Source: Oscillospiraceae bacterium (GTDB lineage: Bacteria > Bacillota > Clostridia > Christensenellales > Aristaeellaceae). Taken from it: a DNA stretch of 9,206 nt. Within the stretch, counting starts at the first letter, position 1. Every line of letters starts with the position of its first letter. The notes beneath the pieces are model-generated. The model did no database searches, was not told the DNA's origin, and worked only from the letters and a program-made list of their open reading frames with translations. Both the position numbers and the translations under genes were made by a program. Shown here piece by piece: positions 1-5,841 of this stretch. The stretch covers positions 1 through 9,206 of the forward strand of contig JAISBH010000320.1 of assembly GCA_031266295.1 (NCBI GenBank), read 5' to 3'.

Positions 1-491
1 ATATCAATATGGCCTACCTGCCGCGCTTGGCTCGATTCGGATTCATAGACGACAAGGCGGGCGTGGAGAACGCGGAGCAATATAGACAACGTCTGCGCAT
101 CAAAACCCCCAGCCTCAGGCAGATAACCATGTATCTCTCCGGTGGCAACCAGCAGAAAGTCGTGCTGGCTAAGTGGCTGTGCAACAATGTACGCGTTCTG
201 ATCGTAGACGAACCGACGCGCGGCATCGACGTCGGCGCGAAGTTCGAGGTATACGAACTGCTGAACCAACTCAGCGACTCCGGCGTGGCCATAATTATGA
301 TATCATCTGAACTGCCGGAGATACTGGGGATGAGCGATCGGGTCGTCGTCATCCACGAGGGTAAGATCAACGGCGAATTGGATGCGAAAGCTACAACTCA
401 GGAAGAGATTCTGTACCTAGCGGCGGGCTATAACCTGCTCGAAGGCAAGAGTGCGCCGAAACTTAGCGATGGGAGTGCGGTTGCAGTATGA
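1..491 (+). CDS. Sugar ABC transporter ATP-binding protein (RbsA/MglA type), C-terminal part only
   Basis: This is the C-terminal 163 codons of a cytoplasmic ATPase that powers sugar uptake; the gene runs off the left edge and the first whole codon is at position 3. The visible part is the end of the second nucleotide-binding domain. It shows the ABC signature LSGGNQQK (135-158), Walker B VLIVDEP followed by TRGIDVGAK (from 195), and ISSELPE (300-320) where most ABC ATPases carry the switch histidine. That serine-glutamate version and the TRGIDVGAK wording are hallmarks of the double-domain CUT2 sugar ATPases, which are usually about 500 residues long. The Walker A of this domain and the whole first domain are outside the window. 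The stop codon overlaps the start of the permease gene as ATGA, so the two are co-transcribed and probably translationally coupled. The sugar cannot be told from this fragment (ribose, galactose, xylose and inositol are all possible). Confidence 0.95.
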   Translation, partial: INMAYLPRLARFGFIDDKAGVENAEQYRQRLRIKTPSLRQITMYLSGGNQQKVVLAKWLCNNVRVLIVDEPTRGIDVGAKFEVYELLNQLSDSGVAIIMISSELPEILGMSDRVVVIHEGKINGELDAKATTQEEILYLAAGYNLLEGKSAPKLSDGSAVAV

Positions 492-1495
492 ACGCTTCGG
501 TCAATCTAAATCAATCAAGGGCAAGCGGATTCAGCAACTTGGGCGTTGCAACAAAGAAAGCGATGCTCTCCGGGTCGGCGCTGCTGATTCTGTATACCGT
601 ATTCGCCATAAGCAACCCGCTGTTCCTGCAGCGAAACAATCAAATCAACATGCTCCAGCAGGTCGTCACGTATTCGATCATTGGATACGGCTTGACGTTC
701 TGCCTGGTATGCGGCGGCACCGATCTATCGGCAGGATCGTCGATGGCGCTGGCCGGCATAATGGTCGTATGGATGCTGCAGATCGGCATACCTATGTGGA
801 TTGCGATCCCGATTGCGCTGTGCATGGGCGTGCTTACAGGCGTTCTTAACGGCTTTACGATCGAGATACTGGGCGTCGTGCCGTTCATAGCCACGTTGGG
901 TACCCAGTGGGTGTACCGAGGCATCGCCAACGTATTGATTAACGGCAACCCCATATATACCCGAGATATACCGTCAAAGGCGGTGCAGGACGCGTTTTAT
1001 GTATTGGGCGGCGGACGCACGAGTTTCTGGCTGCCATACAGCGTCATCATCACGTTCGTATACGGCGTGCTGCTGGCTGTGCTGCTATCCAAGTCCAGGG
1101 TGGGCCGCCAGATATACGCCTGCGGCTCGAACCCCGAGGCCGCGAAACTGTCCGGCATCAACACGGTGGGTACGCGCATGTTCGCGTACTGCGTCTCCGG
1201 CTTCTCGGCTGCGCTGTGCGGCATACTGGTATCCTCGCGATTGTCGTCCGCGCAGCCTACCGCCGGTACCGGCTACGAACTGGAGGCCATCGCGGCGGCG
1301 GTGCTGGGCGGCGTATCGGTAAACGGAGGCGAGGGCAACATTATCAACGCGATGATAGGCGCGCTTATAATGGGCGTGCTGCGCAACGGGCTGAACCTGT
1401 TCCGGGTCAATTCATTCTGGCAGCAGGCAATTACGGGATTTATACTGGTCGCGGCGTGCGCGGTCGAGGCGAGACGCCACAGGCAGAGTGCGTGA
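488..1495 (+). CDS. Sugar ABC transporter permease (RbsC-like, CUT2 family)
   Basis: This 335-residue membrane protein is the translocation channel partner of the preceding ATPase. It is strongly hydrophobic, with about eight to ten membrane segments starting near residue 28. It carries the family landmarks GGTDLSAGS (residues 76-84), FIATLGT (133-139), GSNPEAAKLSGI (213-224, the cytoplasmic loop that contacts the ATPase) and GYELEAIAAAVLGG (262-275). Length and motif order fit the BPD_transp_2 family of ribose/galactose/xylose permeases. The ATG start overlaps the upstream TGA as ATGA, with no strong separate Shine-Dalgarno, which supports translational coupling. The C-terminus ends in a basic tail (EARRHRQSA), as expected for a cytoplasmic end. 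Substrate is unresolved. Confidence 0.95.
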   Translation: MNASVNLNQSRASGFSNLGVATKKAMLSGSALLILYTVFAISNPLFLQRNNQINMLQQVVTYSIIGYGLTFCLVCGGTDLSAGSSMALAGIMVVWMLQIGIPMWIAIPIALCMGVLTGVLNGFTIEILGVVPFIATLGTQWVYRGIANVLINGNPIYTRDIPSKAVQDAFYVLGGGRTSFWLPYSVIITFVYGVLLAVLLSKSRVGRQIYACGSNPEAAKLSGINTVGTRMFAYCVSGFSAALCGILVSSRLSSAQPTAGTGYELEAIAAAVLGGVSVNGGEGNIINAMIGALIMGVLRNGLNLFRVNSFWQQAITGFILVAACAVEARRHRQSA

Positions 1496-1529
1496 TCATA
1501 ATTATGAGTACGATAGGGCCGGTTCTCAT

Positions 1530-1541
1530 TGGTGAACACCA
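1530..1541. repeat. 12-bp perfect palindrome between permease and binding-protein genes
   Basis: TGGTGAACACCA is a perfect inverted repeat (TGGTG, AA, CACCA) in the 90-bp gap between the permease and the binding-protein gene. Next to it, CCAGCC-GTTT-GGCGGG (1539-1554) can form a six-pair stem with one A/G mismatch, followed by a short run of T. Either could be an operator or an intercistronic RNA hairpin that raises or tunes expression of the binding protein. Such hairpins are common between permease and binding-protein genes in ABC operons. No function is shown by the sequence alone. Confidence 0.35.
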
Positions 1542-1572
1542 GCCGTTTGGCGGGGTTTTCATAAATTGCTAT

Positions 1573-1578
1573 GGAGGG
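1573..1578 (+). promoter_or_regulatory. Ribosome binding site of the binding-protein gene (decides the start)
   Basis: GGAGGG lies 7 nt before the ATG at 1586. An in-frame ATG at 1571 sits immediately upstream of and partly within this Shine-Dalgarno region, so it is an unlikely start. Using 1586 also places the signal peptide directly at the N-terminus. Confidence 0.8.
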
Positions 1579-1585
1579 TAGGAAT

Positions 1586-2572
1586 ATGAACATGAAGAGA
1601 CTCGCGGCGCTGCTGATCGCACTGACTATGGTTCTGACGATGACCGTTGCGGCGCAGGCGGAATCCAGCCCCAAGAACATCGCCGTTATCATCAAGGCAC
1701 TGGGGAACGCGTACTGGGCGGTTTTGCAGTCCGGTGCAACCGCCGCAGGCGAAGACTTCGGCGCGAACGTGACGATCCAGGGTATCCCGAATGAAGTGGA
1801 TATTGAATCGCAGCTGACTATGCTGCAGAACGCGGTTTCCGCCAAGGCCGACGCGATCGTCATCGCGGTGGCCGACAGCCAGTCCGAAGCCAATGCGGTG
1901 TCGGACGCTTACCAGTCTGGGATACCGATAGTCATGGTCGATACGAAGGCACTGACCGATGATTATAGCGCCGCCTTGCTGACGGACAACGTTAAAGCGG
2001 GCGAACTGGCGGCGGCTACCCTGATCGAGAAGCTGAAGACGCGCGTTTCAGAGGACGAAACCGCTGAAATAGCCATCCAGATTGGTTCGACCGGATCGCA
2101 GACGATCAAGCAGCGTATCGACGGTTTCACGGCGTATTGGGAAGCCAGCGCCCCAGAAGCGTGGACACTGCTGACCGACGATATCAAGGTCAACGACGGC
2201 GACATCACCAAGGCGATTCAGTTCGGCCACGACTTCCTGACCGCTTATCCGAACCTGAAGGGATTCTTCTCGCCGAACAACGGCTCGACCGTCGGATTTG
2301 CCACGGCCCTGATCGAGGCTGAGCGCACTGATATCACGATGGTCGGCTTCGACTTCTCGCCGGAGATGGAGACCATCATCCGCAACAGCGATTACAACGT
2401 CGCCACGATGCTGCAAAGACAGTATCTGATGGGTTACGATGGTGTTCGCATCGCGCTGGAACTGGCCAACGGCGGCGCTGTGGAAGAAAAGGATATCGAC
2501 ACCGGCGTTATGGCGGTGGATTACGCGAACGTTGACAGCGACGAAGTAAAGGCGGCCGCTGGTATCAATTAA
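1586..2572 (+). CDS. Sugar-binding protein of the ABC importer (RbsB-like, periplasmic-binding-protein fold I)
   Basis: This 328-residue secreted protein captures the sugar for the ATPase/permease pair encoded just upstream. The start at 1586 is chosen for its GGAGGG ribosome binding site. A Sec signal peptide occupies residues 1-25: basic MNMKR, a hydrophobic leucine/alanine/threonine core, then AQA before ESS. The mature part fits the Peripla_BP_4 family: NAYWAVLQ near residue 41, IPIVMVDT (113-120), LLTDN (131-135), QRIDGF (176-181), SPNNGST (229-235) and VGFDF (253-257) correspond to the ligand-cleft loops of ribose/galactose-binding proteins. There is no lipobox cysteine, so by sequence it is released by signal peptidase I rather than lipid-anchored, which is unusual if the host is a monoderm. 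The ATPase-permease-binding protein order matches the rbsA-rbsC-rbsB arrangement. Exact ligand unknown. Confidence 0.95.
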   Translation: MNMKRLAALLIALTMVLTMTVAAQAESSPKNIAVIIKALGNAYWAVLQSGATAAGEDFGANVTIQGIPNEVDIESQLTMLQNAVSAKADAIVIAVADSQSEANAVSDAYQSGIPIVMVDTKALTDDYSAALLTDNVKAGELAAATLIEKLKTRVSEDETAEIAIQIGSTGSQTIKQRIDGFTAYWEASAPEAWTLLTDDIKVNDGDITKAIQFGHDFLTAYPNLKGFFSPNNGSTVGFATALIEAERTDITMVGFDFSPEMETIIRNSDYNVATMLQRQYLMGYDGVRIALELANGGAVEEKDIDTGVMAVDYANVDSDEVKAAAGIN

Positions 2573-2592
2573 CTATCGGCTATATCCATATG

Positions 2593-2628
2593 GGCGGTCA
2601 GCGGATCGCCTTGCGCTTTGAGACCGCC
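2593..2628 (+). promoter_or_regulatory. Possible antiterminator-like hairpin overlapping the terminator
   Basis: GGCGGTC at 2593-2599 can pair with GACCGCC at 2622-2628, and AGCG (2600-2603) can pair with CGCT (2614-2617) inside the same stem, leaving a 4-nt bulge at 2618-2621 and a 10-nt loop. This fold uses the left arm of the terminator at 2620-2641, so the two structures exclude each other. It may be a real transcription switch or only an echo of a duplicated terminator arm; the sequence shows the pairing, not the regulation. Confidence 0.4.
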
Positions 2629-2650
2629 TAATGGCGGTCTCTGGTTTTGT
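2620..2650 (+). terminator. Intrinsic terminator after the sugar ABC operon
   Basis: GAGACCGCC (2620-2628) and GGCGGTCTC (2633-2641) form a perfect 9-bp stem with loop TAAT, followed by TGGTTTTGT. It lies 47 nt after the stop codon of the binding-protein gene and would separate the importer operon from the phosphatase operon. Confidence 0.85.
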
Positions 2651-2657
2651 GCGTTTA

Positions 2658-2690
2658 TTGACACAATGGCTTGTGCTGGCGATTTAGCAC
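2658..2690 (+). promoter_or_regulatory. Weak candidate promoter/operator upstream of the alkaline phosphatase
   Basis: A perfect -35 hexamer TTGACA lies at 2658-2663. At 17 bp spacing the -10 position (2681-2686) reads GATTTA, a poor match. The inverted repeat GTGCT (2673-2677) and AGCAC (2686-2690), 8 bp apart, covers the spacer and the -10 position, where a regulator could bind. A promoter must exist between the terminator and the gene at 2845, but this exact placement is uncertain. The rest of 2691-2830 shows no feature I can support. Confidence 0.25.
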
Positions 2691-2830
2691 TATTTGGAGT
2701 ATTTCATTCGGAATTGCCAACGGCGTTCTTCTCGCTCATTTGCCATACTTTTCACGAAAGCTTATCTTAGCCGAAGCCTGCTTTTTACCTGCGCGCGCTA
2801 TGATCGTCCCGTAAGGAAGACACAATATTG

Positions 2831-2836
2831 AGGAGG
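2831..2836 (+). promoter_or_regulatory. Strong ribosome binding site of the alkaline phosphatase
   Basis: AGGAGG is 8 nt before the ATG at 2845, a consensus Shine-Dalgarno that fixes the start and implies efficient translation. Confidence 0.85.
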
Positions 2837-2844
2837 AAACTGCC

Positions 2845-4332
2845 ATGAGCAATTCCAAATTCCCGCGCCGGATCGCCCTTGCGCTGATGTGCGCGCTGAT
2901 CCTGGCGGCCGCCATGATCCCCGGATTGGCTGAGGAAACAAAGGCTCCCAAGTATGTGTTCATGTTTATCGGAGACGGCATGGGCAGCCCGCAGATCAAC
3001 GTCACCCAGTATTTCGCGGGCACGCGGTTGAATCCCGATTCGCCCGTCCCAGTACCCGCGCCGCTGTCGTTCACAGGATTCCAGAACGTCGGTATCATGA
3101 CCACGTATGACGCCACGTCGTTCTGTCCCGACTCCGCCTCGACGGCCACGTCAATGGTATCCGGTCAGAAGACGCTTTCCGGCGTGCTCAATTTCAACAT
3201 CGAGCTGACCGAACAGTTCCCAATACTGACCGAGTATGTAAAGGCGTCGGGGAAAAAAGTCGGCGTTATCTCCAGCGTATCGTTGGATCACGCGACGCCC
3301 GCCGCGTATTATTCCAAGTCTATCAGCCGTAGCCAGTACTATGACATCGCGGTGCAAGGACTGACCGGCACGACGCTCGACTTCTTAGCGGGCGGGAGGT
3401 TCCTGCAGCCCGACGGTTCAGACGGTGAGCAGATCAACCTGTTCGACATCGCCAAAAATAATGGCTTTAGCATCGTCGAAACCCCGGACGAGATTCGCGC
3501 GTTGAACGCTGACAGTGGTCGGACACTCGCGATGGTCAACGATCCCGACAATGCGTCTGCCATGCAGTATGAGATCGACCGCGTCCGTAAGGCCGCCGAA
3601 GGCCAGGATTCCGTTAAGCTCTCCGAATTCGTCGAAGCGGCCATACGCGTGCTAGACAACGACGAAGGTTTCTTCCTGATGACCGAGGGCGGAAAGGTTG
3701 ACTGGAGCGCGCACGCCAACGACGCACGCACAGCCATAGATGATGTACTCGCGCTATCCGAGGCGGTGCAGGTTGCGATCGATTTCGCGGCGGAGCATCC
3801 GGACGATACGCTGATCATAGTCACAGGCGATCATGAGACAGGCGGTTTGACGATAGGCTTCGCTGCCACCGCATATGACACCCACTTCGCATACCTGCAA
3901 AATCAAAACATATCGTTCAACGACTTCGACGGCGTTATCACCAGACTGCGCGATAGCGGGGCGGACTTCGAAACCGCGTTAACTGAAATCGAGAAGGCTT
4001 ACGGCCTGACTGCGGAAGCTGACCAGGGTCTAACGCTTACCGAAGATGAATTAGCCAGACTCCATACAGCGTTTGACCTGAGCATGATTCCCAAGGCCGA
4101 CCGCGTTATCGCCGCCGCCGAAGAGCTGGCCTACGGCGGGTATGAGCCGCTGAGCATGGCGGTATCCCACATACTGAACAACAAGGCTGGCGTGGCGTTC
4201 ACATCATACGCCCACACAGGACTGCAGATTCCAGTGTACGCTTCGGGCGTGGGTGCGCAAGAGTTCTCGGGTAGCTATGACAATACGGATATCTTCTACA
4301 AGACCATGGGTATCCTCGGCTTGGACTATTAA
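2845..4332 (+). CDS. phoA: Secreted alkaline phosphatase (PhoA family)
   Basis: This 495-residue enzyme should hydrolyse phosphate monoesters outside the cytoplasm, releasing inorganic phosphate. A Sec signal peptide spans about residues 1-29 (basic SKFPRR, hydrophobic core, GLA before EE). Cys16 is not in a lipobox. The catalytic set is complete: Asp44 in GDGMG, nucleophile Ser97 in PDSAS, Arg162, Glu281 and Asp286 and His290 in EGGKVDWSAH, Asp329-His330 in GDHETGG, and His457 in YAHTG. By alignment from memory to E. coli PhoA, the positions of Asp153 and Lys328 are His149 (LDHATPAA) and Trp287. This is the variant seen in Bacillus and animal enzymes and affects the magnesium site. It begins after the terminator of the sugar importer and is followed 21 nt later by the YibE/F gene, so those two are probably one transcript. 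Phosphate-starvation control is plausible but no convincing Pho box was found upstream. Confidence 0.95.
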   Translation: MSNSKFPRRIALALMCALILAAAMIPGLAEETKAPKYVFMFIGDGMGSPQINVTQYFAGTRLNPDSPVPVPAPLSFTGFQNVGIMTTYDATSFCPDSASTATSMVSGQKTLSGVLNFNIELTEQFPILTEYVKASGKKVGVISSVSLDHATPAAYYSKSISRSQYYDIAVQGLTGTTLDFLAGGRFLQPDGSDGEQINLFDIAKNNGFSIVETPDEIRALNADSGRTLAMVNDPDNASAMQYEIDRVRKAAEGQDSVKLSEFVEAAIRVLDNDEGFFLMTEGGKVDWSAHANDARTAIDDVLALSEAVQVAIDFAAEHPDDTLIIVTGDHETGGLTIGFAATAYDTHFAYLQNQNISFNDFDGVITRLRDSGADFETALTEIEKAYGLTAEADQGLTLTEDELARLHTAFDLSMIPKADRVIAAAEELAYGGYEPLSMAVSHILNNKAGVAFTSYAHTGLQIPVYASGVGAQEFSGSYDNTDIFYKTMGILGLDY

Positions 4333-4353
4333 GCGAAAGAGGCGTATAGGGTT

Positions 4354-5478
4354 ATGAAGAACCGCCGCCGGAACTGGATATTCTGCATCGTGATGGGCGC
4401 TGTTACCGTAGCAATGGGTTTCCTGCCATCGCGCGGAGGAATGCCTGGTACCGGCGGCATTCCGCGCGTGTCGGTCCGAATAGACGCGGTGGATAACACA
4501 CAGCTCGCGCCGCTGGGCATCGTGTACTCGGGCGTACAGTTGTGCGAGGTGACAGTGACGTCCGGCGAACACAAGGGAGAGACTGCTCAGGCTATCAACA
4601 ACCTGGACAGCGCCATTGAGAAAGACAAACTGTACGAGCCGGGGGACAAGGCCGTAGCGATGCTGCATATGAAGGATGGCGAGATACGCAGTCTGACATT
4701 GATCGACCATTACCGTCTGCCGATTCAAGGTTTATTGTTTGGATTGTTCGGATTGCTGCTGATAGCGTTCGGAGGCGTCAGCGGCGCGGGCGCGCTGGTG
4801 TCGCTAGCGGCCAGCGTGATGATTGTGTGGAAGCTGCTTATTCCCATGTTGTACGCGGGGATATCGCCCACCCTGTGTGCGCTGGGGATCGTTGTGCTGC
4901 TGACGCTTATGATAGATTTGCTGGTTGCGGGGTTTACGCGTACGGCATGGATTGCGATAGCAGGATCGTTGCTGGGCACGCTGACGACCTGCGCGCTGTC
5001 GGCAGTGTTCGGGCGTATGCTGAAGCTTGACGGGAGCAATCTGCCGTATGTGGTTCCGATACTCGCGCAAAGCGCGCTTAAATTCAATCTGCGTGAACTG
5101 TTTTTCGCGATGGCGTTCATAGCGAATTCCGGAGCGCTGATGGATCTGAGTATGGATGTATCGTCGGCTTGTCAGGAGGTACGCACGCACGCGCCGGATA
5201 TACGGCGGAGTGAGTTGCTGAAGTCTGGTTTCGCTGTGGGACGCAACGTCATCGGCACCATGACGACGACGTTGATGCTAGCGTACTCGGGTAGTTATCT
5301 ATCGCTTTTGTTGTACTTTTTTGGTCAGGGCACGCCGGTAATCGACATATTAAATCTGAAGTATGTCGCCAGTGAGGTATTGATAACGCTGGTAGGATCG
5401 TTCGGTTTGGTGACAGTAGCGCCGTTCACCGCGATCGTGGCGTCACTGGTGTTTACGAAGAAGGCCACTATGGCGTAG
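4354..5478 (+). CDS. YibE/F-family multipass membrane protein
   Basis: This 374-residue protein has one N-terminal membrane anchor (about residues 9-25) and an extracytoplasmic soluble stretch of roughly 95 residues. The soluble part includes EVTVTSGEHKGE and a YEPGD turn. About seven or eight further membrane segments start near residue 122. The C-terminal half carries the wording typical of YibE/F proteins (Pfam PF07907): SGALMDLSMDVSSA (259-272) and GRNVIGTMTTTLMLAYSG (296-313), with an acidic-basic loop between. The biochemical role of the family is not established. It starts 21 nt after the phosphatase stop; AGAGG at 4338-4342 is the best ribosome binding site, 11 nt from the ATG, so somewhat distant. 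The close spacing suggests one operon with the phosphatase, hinting at an envelope or ion/phosphate-related role, but that is inference. Assignment rests on motif memory; a generic transporter is the alternative. Confidence 0.85.
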   Translation: MKNRRRNWIFCIVMGAVTVAMGFLPSRGGMPGTGGIPRVSVRIDAVDNTQLAPLGIVYSGVQLCEVTVTSGEHKGETAQAINNLDSAIEKDKLYEPGDKAVAMLHMKDGEIRSLTLIDHYRLPIQGLLFGLFGLLLIAFGGVSGAGALVSLAASVMIVWKLLIPMLYAGISPTLCALGIVVLLTLMIDLLVAGFTRTAWIAIAGSLLGTLTTCALSAVFGRMLKLDGSNLPYVVPILAQSALKFNLRELFFAMAFIANSGALMDLSMDVSSACQEVRTHAPDIRRSELLKSGFAVGRNVIGTMTTTLMLAYSGSYLSLLLYFFGQGTPVIDILNLKYVASEVLITLVGSFGLVTVAPFTAIVASLVFTKKATMA

Positions 5479-5479
5479 C

Positions 5480-5515
5480 GGCGCGTCCGCGCCTTCGGGA
5501 AGTGCGCTGCGCGCC
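5480..5515. repeat. GC-rich imperfect hairpin directly after the YibE/F stop codon
   Basis: GGCGCGT (5480-5486) pairs with GCGCGCC (5509-5515), GCGC (5489-5492) with GCGC (5504-5507), and CTT (5493-5495) with AAG (5500-5502), around the loop CGGG. Small internal bulges interrupt the stem. It starts one base after the stop codon. No T-run follows, so it is more likely a 3'-end stabilising structure or a REP-like repeat than a terminator. Confidence 0.6.
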
Positions 5516-5531
5516 ACAAACATAAAGCGCA

Positions 5532-5570
5532 TTCGATCCGCAGATCGAACAGCGTCCCGCCGCAGCGGAC
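5532..5570. repeat. Two consecutive hairpins sharing the loop CGCA
   Basis: TTCGATC (5532-5538) and GATCGAA (5543-5549) form a perfect 7-bp stem. GTCC plus GC (5554-5560, one bulged C) pairs with GC plus GGAC (5565-5570). Both stems close on the same tetraloop CGCA. The origin is unknown; they may be pieces of a dispersed intergenic repeat or of a structured RNA. Confidence 0.5.
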
Positions 5571-5596
5571 AACCGAAAGTTACGCCGCGCAACCCA

Positions 5597-5710
5597 TTGT
5601 CGAATACGCCCTAACGCTGCAACAGACCTTCACTTCTTAGCAAACCCGGCGTTCTCGCTTTTGAGCGGACGCCGGGTTTGTCGAATGCACGGGAATAATT
5701 CTTGTCGAAT
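5597..5710. repeat. Three direct copies of TTGTCGAAT
   Basis: Identical 9-mers occur at 5597-5605, 5678-5686 and 5702-5710. The last two extend to TTGTCGAATGCA and TTGTCGAATTGCA. An inverted core TTCGAC is at 5727-5732. All lie upstream of the cas promoter, so they could be regulator binding sites. The middle copy overlaps the right arm of the terminator-like hairpin. Confidence 0.6.
5641..5680. terminator. Terminator-like long hairpin, possibly bidirectional
   Basis: CAAACCCGGCGT (5641-5652) and ACGCCGGGTTTG (5669-5680) form a perfect 12-bp stem. Inside, CGCT (5656-5659) pairs with AGCG (5664-5667) around TTTG. The T-run after it is short (TTTGTC), partly supplied by the stem arm itself. 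It probably ends the phosphatase-YibE/F transcript and shields the cas operon; the arm composition would let it act on either strand. Confidence 0.65.
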
Positions 5711-5740
5711 TGCATCTGCGCCACCGTTCGACGTTGGAAT

Positions 5741-5760
5741 GTAACAAAACCTGAACAAAA
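5741..5760. repeat. Direct repeat AACAAAA with 11-bp period
   Basis: AACAAAA occurs at 5743-5749 and 5754-5760, one helical turn apart. Read as hexamers it is GTAACA, 5 bp, TGAACA (5741-5757), each one mismatch from the TTAACA half-site of Bacillus-type PhoP boxes. It lies about 65-80 bp upstream of the predicted cas transcription start. Confidence 0.4.
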
Positions 5761-5764
5761 TGTC

Positions 5765-5784
5765 GGCTTTTGAGCAAATAAGCC
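5765..5784. promoter_or_regulatory. 20-bp imperfect palindrome abutting the cas -35 element
   Basis: GGCTT-TT...AA-AAGCC: GGCTTTT (5765-5771) pairs with AAATAAGCC less one bulged T at 5779 (5777-5784 side). It ends one base before the -35 hexamer, the usual place for an activator or repressor operator. Confidence 0.4.
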
Positions 5785-5785
5785 A

Positions 5786-5814
5786 TTGCATTATTCGGTC
5801 ATAAATGTTAAAAT
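5786..5814 (+). promoter_or_regulatory. Promoter of the type I-C cas operon (sigma-70 type, extended -10)
   Basis: The -10 hexamer TAAAAT (5809-5814) is preceded by TGT, giving an extended -10. TTGCAT (5786-5791) sits exactly 17 bp upstream as a weak -35. Transcription would begin near 5821, leaving a leader of about 30 nt before the cas3 ATG. Confidence 0.7.
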
Positions 5815-5835
5815 CTTACACAGGACGACATTGAG

Positions 5836-5841
5836 AGGCGG
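5836..5841 (+). promoter_or_regulatory. Ribosome binding site of cas3 (decides the start)
   Basis: AGGCGG lies 9 nt before the ATG at 5851. An in-frame TTG at 5842 directly abuts this site and is therefore an unlikely start. Confidence 0.6.

Noticed and set aside
1571..1585. ATG at 1571 as the binding-protein start
   Set aside because: The codons from this ATG contain the Shine-Dalgarno GGAGGG itself, and the next ATG gives a standard signal peptide.
1273..1893. 206-codon open frame on the - strand
   Set aside because: It lies antisense across the permease end, the gap and the binding-protein start, all of which have clear family motifs. The translation is serine/alanine-rich and low in recognisable motifs, as expected of a shadow frame in GC-rich DNA.
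2735..2760. Pho box upstream of the alkaline phosphatase (TTGCCAT...TTTTCAC)
   Set aside because: The two half-sites match the E. coli consensus only partly and the spacing between them is wrong (2 bp instead of 4).
4204..4728. 174-codon open frame on the - strand
   Set aside because: Antisense to the phosphatase end and the YibE/F start; no ribosome binding site and no recognisable domain.
5685..5744. 19-codon forward mini-ORF
   Set aside because: No ribosome binding site; the start lies within a TTGTCGAAT repeat next to a terminator-like hairpin.
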